From assembly GCA_947500035.1 (NCBI GenBank), contig CANMQP010000010.1, positions 186,001-250,000 of the forward strand: a stretch of 64,000 nt of DNA, in the 5' to 3' direction. Below are positions 49,586-58,800 of the stretch, in pieces; the first letter of the stretch is position 1, and each line of letters opens with the position of its first letter. The stretch is from an uncultured Kiloniellaceae bacterium (GTDB lineage Bacteria; Pseudomonadota; Alphaproteobacteria; Kiloniellales; Kiloniellaceae). Below the pieces are notes generated by a model. The model did no database searches. It had not been told where the DNA came from and saw nothing but the letters and a program-made list of their open reading frames with translations. The translations under genes and the position numbers were made by a program.

Positions 49586-50785
49586 CTATTCCGCAGCTGC
49601 TGCGGTTTCTGGCGACGTACGCCGCCATGACGGCAGCATCGCGGCGCCCGCCAGGACGATTGCTGCGGAAACGGCCAGGAAGAGATACTGACTGTCGAAG
49701 CCGTACCCCAGGCTGTGCAGGCCGGCGATCAAAGGAACGATGGCAGAACTCATGCCAAGCGAGAAGACGTATTGCACGGCAAAGGCGCGCGAGCGCCAGG
49801 CTTGCGGGACGTAGCGCCCCATCAGCCAACCGGTAACCGGCAACTCGGCAAACATCAGCAGCACCAGGAATAGCGCGGCAGGCACGACCAGCAATCCCGA
49901 GGTCGCCGAGACAAGCGTCAGGGCGGCAACCTGAAAGACGAGAAGGGATAGCAGGATCGGTTTTGCGCCAAAACGGTCGAGCAGATCGCCGACGGGCAGT
50001 TGAGCAAAGGCCGCGACCGCGAAGACCAGTGCGGTATAGCTGCCAATGACCGAGAGGTCGCTTGTGATGTCGGCGAGACGTTCCTCGAAGAGTTTCGGAA
50101 GAGAGATGCTGACGCCGTTAAAGACGGCGCCGCCGAAAAGCGCGGCGATTAGAATCACTGCGAAGACCCTGATTTGTGTGTTGCGCGTTGCAGGGATCAC
50201 CGGCTGGGTTACTTTCTCCGGGATCTTTTGTCCGCTTGTGGCAGCTCGACGGGTCATGGACAAATAGACGACTCCAACCCCGATGGAGATCAGACCGGGC
50301 AGAAGGAATGCGCTGCGCCAGCCGAAGGCTTCGGCCAAAAACCCGGTCAAAAGCGTAGCGCCCGCAAGTCCCATGTTGCCGTATACGCCATTGACCGCGA
50401 GGGCCCGGCCGGGCCTGTCCGACAGCTGCGTCACCATGGAGAGGCCGACCGGGTGATAGATCGAAGCAAAGAGGCCCATCGCGCCAAAGCTGACCATCAG
50501 AAGCAGGGGGCCATTGGAGAGGGCGGCCAGCACAGCCGAGGCGCCGCAACCGATAAAGAGCATCGCGACCAGCCATTCCCGGCGCCAGCGGTCGCCGAGC
50601 CAGCCGGCGGGCAGAGTCCCAAGTGCGAAAGCCACGTAGATGGGTGTGCCGAGCGCCAGCGCCGCCCCGTAATCGAGCTGCCAGTCACGCTCGATCGCGA
50701 TCACGGCTGTCGGGAAGATCAGCAAAAAGAAGTGATCGAAAAAGTGTCCCAGGTTGAGAAAATTAAGGGTGGTTTTGGGACTCAT
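49586..50785 (-). CDS. Major facilitator superfamily transporter
   Basis: A twelve-helix MFS permease of about 399 residues. Early helices show FLNLGHFFDHFFLLIFPTAVIAI and the motif-A-like loop PAGWLGDRWRREWL. Helix 5 has GVYGNMGLAGATLLTGFL. The length and charge pattern fit a drug or metabolite exporter. The second ATG at 50785 has GGAAAG upstream and is preferred; 50797 adds four residues. It is divergent from an AraC-type gene, a common pairing for regulated efflux. The C-terminus is convergent with RidA. The substrate is unknown. Confidence 0.9.
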   Translation of the reverse strand: MSPKTTLNFLNLGHFFDHFFLLIFPTAVIAIERDWQLDYGAALALGTPIYVAFALGTLPAGWLGDRWRREWLVAMLFIGCGASAVLAALSNGPLLLMVSFGAMGLFASIYHPVGLSMVTQLSDRPGRALAVNGVYGNMGLAGATLLTGFLAEAFGWRSAFLLPGLISIGVGVVYLSMTRRAATSGQKIPEKVTQPVIPATRNTQIRVFAVILIAALFGGAVFNGVSISLPKLFEERLADITSDLSVIGSYTALVFAVAAFAQLPVGDLLDRFGAKPILLSLLVFQVAALTLVSATSGLLVVPAALFLVLLMFAELPVTGWLMGRYVPQAWRSRAFAVQYVFSLGMSSAIVPLIAGLHSLGYGFDSQYLFLAVSAAIVLAGAAMLPSWRRTSPETAAAAE

Positions 50786-50902
50786 AAGGCTTTCCATCTG
50801 TACACGCGGTTATCTGCAGGCTTGAGAATAAGCAGAGATGAAAAAGCATTCTATCCATGGTATGCCAATATTTATCGCTTAAATGACAAAACGAGTTGTC
50901 TT

Positions 50903-51673
50903 TTGCAGTTTTCAGGTCTCGCCAGCAGCTACGATAAGGGAACCAGGATTGAGCCGCACCGGCATGTCGGTCATCAGATCGTACATGCCCGTTCGGGCGT
51001 GATGCGGGTGACGACGTCCGACGGCAGCTGGGTTCTGCCACCTGGCCGCGCCCTTTGGGTGCCGGCGGGCTGTACACACGAGATCCTGTGCCGTGATGCG
51101 GTCGAGATGCGCACCGTTTATCTGGCACCCGGTCTTAACGCCATGCCATCAGGCTATGCGCTTGCTTCTGCGGCGGTCCCTTTGACGCTACCGGGGACGC
51201 TGCCTGAAAACTGCGTTGTCTGGCGCTTGTCCGCCCTGATGCGGGAGGTCATTCTGCGCATTGCATCCGAACACGACCAGCGGCTGGACGAACACCTTTT
51301 TGCTCTACTGCTGGCCGAGATCGAGGTGATGGATGCCTTGCCGCTTTATCTTCCCGAACCCGCGGATCCGAAGATCAAGGTCATCACAAGCACGCTGTTC
51401 TGCGCACCGGCCGACGATCGCACTTTGGAGGACTGGGCGGCTGAACTGAACCTTTCGCCGCGCACCTTGATCCGGCGGTTTCAAGCCGAGACCGGCATGA
51501 CCTTTCGCCAGTGGCGGCGGCAGGCCCGGTTGCTGGTGGCTCTGGAACGCCTGGCTGCGAAGGAACCGGTTACCTCGGTGGCCTACGATGTCGGATACGA
51601 AGGCTTGAGCGCATTCATCGAAGCCTTTCGCGAAGCCTTCGGCGTCACACCGGGGCAGTACTTCCGGGACTGA
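50903..51673 (+). CDS. AraC family transcriptional regulator
   Basis: A cupin-plus-HTH AraC protein of about 257 residues. The N-terminal sensor domain carries RIEPHRHVGHQIVHARSGVMRV and WVLPPGRALWVPAGCTHEI, typical of arabinose-binding-like cupins. The C-terminal double HTH has LEDWAAELNLSPRTLIRRFQAETGMTFRQWRRQARLL and SVAYDVGYEGLSAFIEAFREAFGVTPGQYFR. No in-frame ATG lies close to the domain start; I used a TTG at 50903, so the N-terminus is uncertain. It faces the MFS gene and is likely to control it. Confidence 0.86.
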   Translation: MQFSGLASSYDKGTRIEPHRHVGHQIVHARSGVMRVTTSDGSWVLPPGRALWVPAGCTHEILCRDAVEMRTVYLAPGLNAMPSGYALASAAVPLTLPGTLPENCVVWRLSALMREVILRIASEHDQRLDEHLFALLLAEIEVMDALPLYLPEPADPKIKVITSTLFCAPADDRTLEDWAAELNLSPRTLIRRFQAETGMTFRQWRRQARLLVALERLAAKEPVTSVAYDVGYEGLSAFIEAFREAFGVTPGQYFRD

Positions 51674-51750
51674 CCTGCAGGTCCACTTGAGGTGTTTGCT
51701 TGTCGCGCCGTTTGTCGGGTAGCCTTAGACATGACCAGAGTCGTCGTGAA

Positions 51751-52281
51751 ATGACCAGAGTGGCAGTGATCGGAAATGCGGGTGGCGGCAAGTCTACGCT
51801 TTGCCGCGCGATAAGCGCTGCGCTGGGCCTGCCGTACCATTCCATCGACAAGATCCAGTGGTTGCCCGGTTGGGAGATGATGCCTGAAGCCCAGTTTCAT
51901 AGTAGGCATGAAGACCTGATTGCCGAAGAGCGCTGGATCATTGACGGCTTCGGACCCTGGCAGGATATCGAGCGGCGCTTCGATGCCGCCGATACGATCG
52001 TTTTCATCGATTTGCCCCTCTGGCGGCATCTGCTTTGGGCCACGAAACGGCAAATTCGTTCAGTGTTTTTGGGTCGATCGGACGGCCCCGAAGGCTGTCC
52101 GATGTGGCAGGTGACCTTTAAGCTCTATCGGATGATGTGGTGGCTGCATCGTGAGATCCGGCCGAAACTGATCGCGGCAATGGCTGCATATCGCGCTGAT
52201 CGGGATATCATCCACCTTCGTTCGCCGCGTGATATTGAAGGTTTTCGCAAGGCTTGTCTGAAGCTGCGGCCTCAGCGATAG
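51751..52281 (+). CDS. P-loop kinase, adenylate kinase/topology-modulation-like
   Basis: A 176-residue P-loop NTPase of the AAA_18/FlaR-like group. The Walker A is VIGNAGGGKSTLCR near residues 6-19. Next come LGLPYHSIDKIQWLPGWE, ERWIIDGFG, FIDLPLWRHLLWATKRQI and a C-terminal HLRSPRDIEGFRK, the typical order of this small-kinase family. Members are annotated as DNA topology modulation proteins, but the phosphate acceptor is unknown. The ATG at 51751 overlaps the stop of a tiny upstream frame (51731-51754). It is convergent with the PAS protein gene. Confidence 0.87.
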   Translation: MTRVAVIGNAGGGKSTLCRAISAALGLPYHSIDKIQWLPGWEMMPEAQFHSRHEDLIAEERWIIDGFGPWQDIERRFDAADTIVFIDLPLWRHLLWATKRQIRSVFLGRSDGPEGCPMWQVTFKLYRMMWWLHREIRPKLIAAMAAYRADRDIIHLRSPRDIEGFRKACLKLRPQR

Positions 52282-52288
52282 GCGGATG

Positions 52289-52792
52289 TCAGCTATAGAC
52301 CGCCACGATCCAGATGGTCCAGATGTTCTTCTGGTCCTCCGACAGTGGCATCTCGATGGCTTCGAAAGACTGGAAGTGCTTTTGAGCGAAATCGGATTTG
52401 CCGAAACAGCGGATTGGCCGCCTGTATGATTGAATCAATTCGACGCCTCGTTTGAACGACTGGAGCGTGCTGTCGACATAAAGCTGGTCCCAATACTTGC
52501 CGGTCGAATCGCGGCCAAGCGCACCGGTAATGTGGGTCCCGATCAGTCGCCAGCGATAGCGTATCGGTGGCCCTGGCTCAATGTCGAGAAGCTGCATATG
52601 CGGCAGCATCGCCGCTGGAACTTGAACGGGATCCAGATCACTGCGGGATGGTAACTCGCGTTCTCCGCGGAGCTTTTGCCAAAGTGCGCAGGCGTCTTTG
52701 AGGAGATCGTGTTCGAAGTTCAGATCGGGATCATATTGCAGCGGACTCCAATCGTCCGATATCCGCGCACCAGAATGCTGAACAGAATCCAT
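52289..52792 (-). CDS. PAS domain protein (PAS_5 type)
   Basis: A 167-residue protein consisting of one PAS-like sensory domain. ACALWQKLRGERELPSRSDLDPVQVPAAMLPHMQLLDIE is the characteristic start of the alphaproteobacterial PAS_5 family, followed by YRWRLIGTHITGALGRDSTGKYWDQL. No kinase, HTH or cyclase domain is attached, so it would signal by protein contact. The ATG at 52792 was used. Such proteins are abundant in Rhodospirillales. The ligand is unknown. Confidence 0.87.
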   Translation of the reverse strand: MDSVQHSGARISDDWSPLQYDPDLNFEHDLLKDACALWQKLRGERELPSRSDLDPVQVPAAMLPHMQLLDIEPGPPIRYRWRLIGTHITGALGRDSTGKYWDQLYVDSTLQSFKRGVELIQSYRRPIRCFGKSDFAQKHFQSFEAIEMPLSEDQKNIWTIWIVAVYS

Positions 52793-53040
52793 GAATTCAA
52801 AACTCTCAGATTGCCTTGGCGCAGTATTTCGTAAAGCCGATCTTCAGCTCGCTTTGCGTCGAAAACACAGCTGTAACCAAACATTTTCTATAACGCCTGT
52901 TATTTAACAAGTCATTATTGCATTTTGTTTGTGTTGCTCGTTTTGGACGAGTGGTTTCGTATAAATGCACTTACAGGCATTCAGTATTTTCTGCTGTCCT
53001 CTCACGTGGCGGACCTATGCAGTCGGGAGGTTCCGCTGAT

Positions 53041-53357
53041 TAGGTTGGGAACTCCTATTCCTTGACGGTCTTGACGACAAAATTATATTTTCTGGCAAGG
53101 AGTTAAGAGTGGTGCGATGCCATAGCATCGTGCTTTGCCAGAATTGGACCGATGACATGACGCCGTCCAGAACGTGGTTCCCAGAACGTGGTTCCCAGAA
53201 CTCATAATCTTATCGCCCAAGTGGGTCGTGTTTTGCCGGGTTTTAGGAGCGTCGTGCCCTCTCACCGGGCCTATGGGCCCGCTTTCGAGACCTCTCCTGC
53301 CTAAAACCCGGCAAAATACGATCAAGACCATCAAGGAATAGGAGTCCTCAACCTAGT
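53041..53357. mobile_element. MITE-like element with long inverted ends
   Basis: The left end (53041-53076) reads TAGGTTGGGAACTCC, then TATTCCTTGACGGTCTTGA. The right end, on the minus strand (53322-53357), reads TAGGTTGAGGACTCC, then TATTCCTTGATGGTCTTGA. The two differ at only a few positions over about 36 bp. Internal arms also pair (GTTTTGCCGGGTTTTAGGAG with CTGCCTAAAACCCGGCAAAA). No coding frame is visible, so any movement would need a transposase encoded elsewhere. The right end shares about 81 bp with 28506-28586. The rest of the gap 52793-53625 has no gene that I can support. Confidence 0.68.
53169..53201. repeat. Short tandem repeat inside the MITE-like element
   Basis: AGAACGTGGTTCCC occurs twice in direct succession (53169-53182 and 53183-53196) and is followed by a third partial AGAAC. 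Just upstream CGATGCCATAGCATCG forms a small hairpin. Confidence 0.75.
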
Positions 53358-53485
53358 CTCGGGCTGAAGATCATGTGCGATGGAGATGAGTTTATGCTCA
53401 AGCTTTGCATGCCTGGATCGGGTACGAACGACTTGCGCAGGGTCGGAAATGACACAAGCGTGCAACTCATGAAGTGATGGAAATA

Positions 53486-53525
53486 GGCAGGATCGGTAAC
53501 GGTGAGCGCCGTTACCGATCCTGCC
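53486..53525. repeat. Perfect 17-bp inverted repeat
   Basis: GGCAGGATCGGTAACGG (53486-53502) pairs fully with CCGTTACCGATCCTGCC (53509-53525) around TGAGCG. No T-run follows on either strand, so it is not a standard terminator. It lies downstream of the DJ-1 gene end and could be a Rho-assisted stop, a protein site or a repeat unit. Confidence 0.7.
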
Positions 53526-53625
53526 CGAAGAGACATGCCCTGTCGGTTCAACGGCAGGGATGCAACGTTAATTCGGTTCAGCCGGGATTTTCAATGCGGT
53601 GCGCCGTTCACTAGCCGGCTTTCCG

Positions 53626-54231
53626 TTATGCTGCCTGATTGACTTCGGCGCTGTAGGGAGGCGAGGGGAAGTATTCGACGTAAGCCTGGACTTCGCGTGC
53701 GAAGGCGGGGGAGGTCAACTGGCCGAGAAGCCAAAGTGTCATATCGATACCTGCCGACACGCCCGCTGAGGTGACCAGGTTCCCGTCCTGCACATAGCGG
53801 ACATCATCCAGCACTTCCGCCGCGCGGCCTGCGGCCCGCAATTCCAGTATTGCATCGTGAAAGGTCGTGATCCGTTTGCCATCGATCAAACCGGCAGCCT
53901 GGAGAATACGGGCGCCCGTGCACACCGACGTGACCCATTTCGCGCCCGCGGCCTGTTTCTGGATCCAGGCGATCATCTCGGCGTTTTCGGCCGCCAGTCT
54001 GCTGCCGTTGCCACCGGGGACCAGCAGCACGTCGAGTTGGGGGGCACCCGCACAAAGTGCATGGGCCACGACCTTCATGCGCTTGTTGCAGGTGACCTCC
54101 AGTTGGTCCAAAGCATAGATCTTGACCTGAATCTCCTCGGGACGGCGATCTTCGGCGGCAGCGAGGATCTCATAGGGACCGACGAAATCGAGTTCTTCCA
54201 CCCGATCAAAAAGTAGGATTCCAATCTGCAT
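53626..54231 (-). CDS. DJ-1/PfpI family protein
   Basis: A 201-residue class-I glutamine-amidotransferase-like protein. It starts with IGILLFDRVEELDFVGPYEIL and has the nucleophile Cys in WVTSVCTGARILQAAG, followed by the expected His-region HDAILELRAAGRA. The sequence resembles the sensor half of GlxA-type regulators and isonitrile-hydratase-like proteins rather than PfpI proteases. AAGAGAG lies upstream of the ATG at 54231. It is divergent from a GlxA-type regulator with 97 bp between, suggesting that the regulator controls it. Confidence 0.92.
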   Translation of the reverse strand: MQIGILLFDRVEELDFVGPYEILAAAEDRRPEEIQVKIYALDQLEVTCNKRMKVVAHALCAGAPQLDVLLVPGGNGSRLAAENAEMIAWIQKQAAGAKWVTSVCTGARILQAAGLIDGKRITTFHDAILELRAAGRAAEVLDDVRYVQDGNLVTSAGVSAGIDMTLWLLGQLTSPAFAREVQAYVEYFPSPPYSAEVNQAA

Positions 54232-54328
54232 AACGACTCTCTTTTGTTAATTCAGTGTTCTGAATTCTAAATTCAGCATGTGTATTTGCTTGACTTAGAG
54301 AGCATAATACGGCTTTGTTTTGTCTGAT

Positions 54329-55327
54329 ATGACAATACACAATCAAAATCAGACAGATTGGTCGGATAGCCAAATTCCAGTTACTATGATTCTCTTCCCG
54401 GATGTGATGATGCTGGATGTCGTTGGTCCGCTTCAGGTCTTCAGCACGGCCAACCGTTTTCTCGAGCAGCCCTTTTACCGGGTTCGCACCGTCAGTGAGG
54501 ACGGGTGTCCCGTCGTAGGAGAGTCCGGCCTGGCGCTTCTGGCCGATGCCGGCTTCGACGCCGATCTTCCTTCCGGTGATCTCTTTACACCCGGCGGACC
54601 CGGCGTCGACCGGCAGTGCCGGAACCCGGTTCTGATCGATTTCCTGCGGCGGGCCGCGCCCCAGCAGCGCCGGGTCGCGTCGGTTTGCTCGGGCAGTCTT
54701 TTGCTCGCGGAGGCGGGTTTGCTGGATAACCGGCAAGCAACCTGTCACTGGAGTCGGACGCCGGACCTTTGGCGGCGCTATCCGGGTGTGCGATGGCTGC
54801 CCGATGAAATCTATACCCGTGATGGCAAAGTCTTCACCTCGGCGGGTGTTACGGCGGGCATCGATCTGGCGTTGGCCATGGTGGAGGAGGATTTGGGCAG
54901 CGAGGTCGCGCTTGAAGTGGCGAGGGAACTGGTGGTTTACGTGCGCCGTTCCGGCGGGCAGAGCCAGTACTCGAGACCGCTGAGGGCACAGAGCGCAAGT
55001 GCGCCTGGTCTTCGCAGGCTGTGTGAAGCCATCGCGGCGGAGCCTGCGGCGGATTGGCGGGTGACGCGCATGAGCACATTCGCCAATCTGACAGAACGCA
55101 GCCTGCACCGGCTTTTTATCAAGGAGTTCGGCGAGAGTCCTTCCCGCTTCGTCGAGGGCCTGCGTGTGGACTTCGCCCGCAATGCCCTGGAGCAAACGGC
55201 GGCGTCTTTTGACCAAGTGGCCGCTTTGTCGGGCCTCAGGGATGCGCAAACGCTCCGCAGAGCCTTTGCCAAACATCTTGGACTGACACCCGGCGCCTAC
55301 CGCAGCCGTTTCAGATCAACAGCCTGA
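54329..55327 (+). CDS. GlxA-type AraC transcriptional regulator with DJ-1 domain
   Basis: A fusion of a DJ-1/PfpI-like sensor (about residues 15-195) and an AraC HTH (about 225-325). The sensor contains ILFPDVMMLDVVGPLQVF and the nucleophile-elbow VASVCSGSLLLAEAGLL; the Cys is kept. The HTH has RMSTFANLTERSLHRLFIKEFGESPSRFVEGLRVD and QVAALSGLRDAQTLRRAFAKHLGLTPGAYR. Starts at 54320 (TTG) and 54329 (ATG) are possible; I chose the ATG. It faces the DJ-1 gene. GlxA-type regulators respond to small nitrogenous ligands in known cases; the ligand here is unknown. Confidence 0.9.
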   Translation: MTIHNQNQTDWSDSQIPVTMILFPDVMMLDVVGPLQVFSTANRFLEQPFYRVRTVSEDGCPVVGESGLALLADAGFDADLPSGDLFTPGGPGVDRQCRNPVLIDFLRRAAPQQRRVASVCSGSLLLAEAGLLDNRQATCHWSRTPDLWRRYPGVRWLPDEIYTRDGKVFTSAGVTAGIDLALAMVEEDLGSEVALEVARELVVYVRRSGGQSQYSRPLRAQSASAPGLRRLCEAIAAEPAADWRVTRMSTFANLTERSLHRLFIKEFGESPSRFVEGLRVDFARNALEQTAASFDQVAALSGLRDAQTLRRAFAKHLGLTPGAYRSRFRSTA

Positions 55328-55380
55328 CGCCGGCAGCCGGTTATAGCGAATTGCGATTTTCTTGAATCATAACACTTCAA

Positions 55381-55450
55381 AATTTGCGTTCAAGATCAGC
55401 AATTTGCTGATCGAGAAGCAGCGAATTTTGTGTCTGTTTAAACGCAAATT
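55381..55450. repeat. Nested inverted repeat between convergent genes
   Basis: The outer arms AATTTGCGTT (55381-55390) and AACGCAAATT (55441-55450) are perfect complements. Within them GATCAGC and GCTGATC (55394-55400 and 55406-55412) pair around AATTT. It lies between the convergent GlxA-type and DUF1330 genes; a bidirectional stop signal is possible, but no T-tract is present. Confidence 0.6.
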
Positions 55451-55464
55451 GCTTTAGAAGCCGG

Positions 55465-55752
55465 TCAGAGTCCCTCGACAACAATGAAGTTACCTTCAGA
55501 CACAGGTTGGCGGATTTTGACCGCTTCCTGATAGGCGTCGGAGTTGTAGAAGGCTTTGGCGGTATCCATATCCGCGAACTCGACGATCACCAGCCGGGCG
55601 CCGCTGTCTTCGCCCTCGAGCACCTCCAAAGCGCCGCCACGCACCAGATAGCGGCCGCCGTGCGTCTCGATCGCCGCTGAGGCCTTCTTTTTGTAGGCTT
55701 CGTAGCCTTCCGGATCGTGAACCTTCACACGTGCGATCATGTAAGCTGGCAT
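55465..55752 (-). CDS. DUF1330 family protein
   Basis: A 95-residue dimeric alpha/beta-barrel-type protein. The family pattern is complete: YMIARVKVHDPEGYEAYKKKASAAIETHGGRYLVRGGALEVLEGEDSGARLVIVEFADMDTAKAFYNSDAYQEAVKIRQ. The start ATG at 55752 was used. DUF1330 proteins have no established activity; related folds include monooxygenases and EthD-like proteins. It lies about 110 bp from the end of the oxidoreductase gene on the same strand, so it could be the last gene of that transcript. Confidence 0.94.
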   Translation of the reverse strand: MPAYMIARVKVHDPEGYEAYKKKASAAIETHGGRYLVRGGALEVLEGEDSGARLVIVEFADMDTAKAFYNSDAYQEAVKIRQPVSEGNFIVVEGL

Positions 55753-55866
55753 AGGTCGTCAAGTCTCCGCTGTCGGGTTGCGCCAAGAGACTCTTACTCT
55801 TGGTCCCGCCATTCTGACGGAGCTCTGCCATGACACAAGGCGGAAGAAGATACTCGCGGGAATCTG

Positions 55867-58800
55867 CTACTCCGCCGCGTTGCGCGAAGGCTCGGGGTTG
55901 CGGAAAGACTGTAAAAGAGTGGCCTCACGCTGCTTGGCCTCGGCGATGTGGCGTTCCTTCACGTGGCCATAGCCCCGGATATGTTCGGGGACCGATGCCA
56001 GATCGACCGCAATGGCGTGCGTGTCATGAGAGAGGCCGGCAATCAGCTCATCGAGCATTTGCTCGTAATCGGCGATGAGCTGACGCTCCATCTTGCGTTC
56101 GTCCGTATGCCCGAAGATGTCAAACCTGCCACCGCGCAGGCCCTTGAATTTCGAGAGCACCTTAAAGGCCTGCAAAATCCAAGGGCCGAATTCGCGCTTC
56201 TTGAGGTGGCCGGTCTCCGGATCCCTGGCCGCCATGATCGGCGGGGCAAGATGGACGCTCAGTTTGAAATCGCCTTCGAACTGTTGCCGGAGTTTCTGCG
56301 TAAACTCTTCTGTGGAATAGAGCCGCGCAACCTCGTACTCGTCCTTAATGGCGAGCAGTTTGAAGTAGTAACGCGCGACCGCTTCGGTAAGTGATGTGGA
56401 GCCTGACAGCTTGGCCGCTTCCGCGCTTTGGACCTTTTCCACAAGAGACCGGTAGCGTGCGGCGTAGGCAGCGTCCTGATAGTCGGTCAAAAACGCGGCC
56501 CGGCGCTCGATAATCTCATCCAGACTCTCGGAGAAATGATGGCTCACCGGCTCTTTTGGTGGCGCTGCAAACACCTGCACGGCGTTTAGGTCGTAGGCGG
56601 CGCGCCGACCCCAGCGAAAGGCCCGTGTATTGGCCTCGACAGCTACGCCGTTCAGCACGATGGCCTGATCGATCGCATCCAGGCTGAGCGGGATGAGGCC
56701 CTTCTGCCAGGCGTAACCCAGCATGAAGAGGTTGGTCGCAATCGAATCTCCCAGAATGGCTGTGGCCATCTGCGTGGCATCCAGGAAGTCGGTGTGATCT
56801 GCGCCTACTTCTTCCTCGATGCGTTCCTGAAGGCGTTGCGACGGGAAGAGAAGGTCGGGATTACGGGTAAATTCGCCGGTGACCGCCTCGTGACTGTTGA
56901 TCACCGCATGGCCGCGGCCACGTTCGATTTTTGACAAGGCGTCTGCACCCGCGGCGACCACGAGATCGCAGCCCAGCAGAAGCTTTGCGCCGCCTGCCGA
57001 GACCCTGACCGCGTGGATATCTTCGGGCTGGCTCGAGATACGCACGTGGCTGACCACCGCGCCGCCCTTCTGGGCCAATCCGGCCATATCCAAAACCGAG
57101 CAGCCTTTGCCTTCGATATGCGCGGCCATGCCGATCAGCGCGCCGATGGTCACGACGCCTGTACCGCCGACGCCCGTGATGACGATGCTGTAGGGCTCGT
57201 CCAGTGCGGGCAGGGTGGGATCGGGAAGCTCGTCCCACTGAGACGCCTGTTTATCGGCGTTCTCCCCATCGACGGCCTTTGCGATCGGCTTTTTCTTGCG
57301 CAGGGCGCCGCCATGTACGGTCACAAAGCTCGGACAGAACCCCTTAACGCAGGAAAAATCCTTGTTGCAGGAAGACTGGTCGATCACGCGTTTGCGCCCG
57401 AACTCGGTCTCCAGGGGAGCGACGGAGACGCAGTTCGACTGAACCGAGCAGTCGCCGCAGCCTTCGCAGACGGCGTCATTGATGAAGACCCGCTTAGGCG
57501 GATCGGGGTAGAGGCCGCGCTTCCGCCGCCGGCGTTTTTCCGCTGCACAGGTCTGGTCATAGAGAATGACCGACACCCCCTCGATCTCGCGCATGTCGCG
57601 CTGAACCCGGTCCAACTCGTCACGGTGTTCTATGGTGATACCGTGCGCCCAATCCGTGCCCAGCGGGTACTTATCCGGCTCGTCCGTGACCACGACAATA
57701 CGCTGGACGCCCTCGGCCTCGAGTTGCCGGGTGATCATCGCCGGATCCAAGGGACCGTCATGAGGCTGGCCGCCGGTCATTGCGACGGCGTCGTTGTAGA
57801 GAACTTTGTAGGTGATATTGACCTTGGCTGCTACGGCGGCCCGCACCGCCATGATGCCCGAGTGGAAATAGGTGCCATCGCCCAGGTTTGCAAAGACATG
57901 CTTCGTCTTGCTGAACGGCGCCTGTCCGACCCAGGGCACACCTTCGCCGCCCATCTGGGTAAATGTTTCCGTATCCCGGTCCATCCAGATCGCCATGTAG
58001 TGGCAACCGATACCGGCCATGGCGCGGCTGCCTTCCGGGACTTTCGTCGAGGTGTTGTGCGGGCAACCGGAGCAGAAATAGGGGATGCGGGCAATCGGTG
58101 CCGCCTCGCTGTTGAGAGCTTTCTCCTTTTGCTCCAGGAAAGTCAGGCGCTGGTCGATACGCTCACTGCTGTAAAAGCGGCCGATGCGCTGTGCCAGAAC
58201 CCGCGCGATGCGTGCCGGAGTAATTTCATCGATCGACGGCAGGATCCATTCGCCGTCTTCGTCGTACTTTCCGATCACCCGGGGGCGGACGTCGGGGCGC
58301 CAATTGTAGAGCTGCTCTTTGAGCTGGTTCTCGATGACCGCACGTTTTTCTTCGACCACGACGATCTCTTCAAGACCTTCGGCAAAGCGCCGCATTCCCT
58401 CGCGCTCCAGCGGCCAGGTCATGCCGACCTTGTAAAGGCTGAGGCCAATGTCGGCCGCCATCTCCTCGTCGATGCCGAGATCATCGAGGGCCTGCCGGAC
58501 ATCGAGATAGGATTTGCCTGCGGTAACAATGCCCAGACGCCGCTTCTGAGGTGAATCGATGACGGTTTTATCGAGTTTGTTGGCCCGGGCGAAGGCGAGG
58601 GCAGCGTAGATCTTGTGGGCCTGCAGCCGTTCTTCCTGCTCCAGCACGCCGTCCGGCCAACGGATGTTCAAGCCTTCGGCCGGCATGTTGAAATCCTGCG
58701 GCATCTGGATGTCGATACGATGCGGATCGACATAGACACTGGCGGAGGAATCGACCGTTTCGCCGATGGTTTTAAAGCCGACCCAACAGCCCGAGTAACG

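Noticed and set aside
50174-50902. Upstream in-frame extension of the AraC gene
   Set aside because: It runs antisense through the MFS gene and has no AraC-like sequence; the domain starts after about 50903.
54206-55276. Minus-strand open frame of 356 codons
   Set aside because: It is antisense to the GlxA-type regulator, is Arg-rich and has no recognisable domain.
57013-58554. Long plus-strand open frame of 513 codons
   Set aside because: It is antisense to the indolepyruvate oxidoreductase gene, has no domain signature, and reflects the codon structure of the GC-rich opposite strand.
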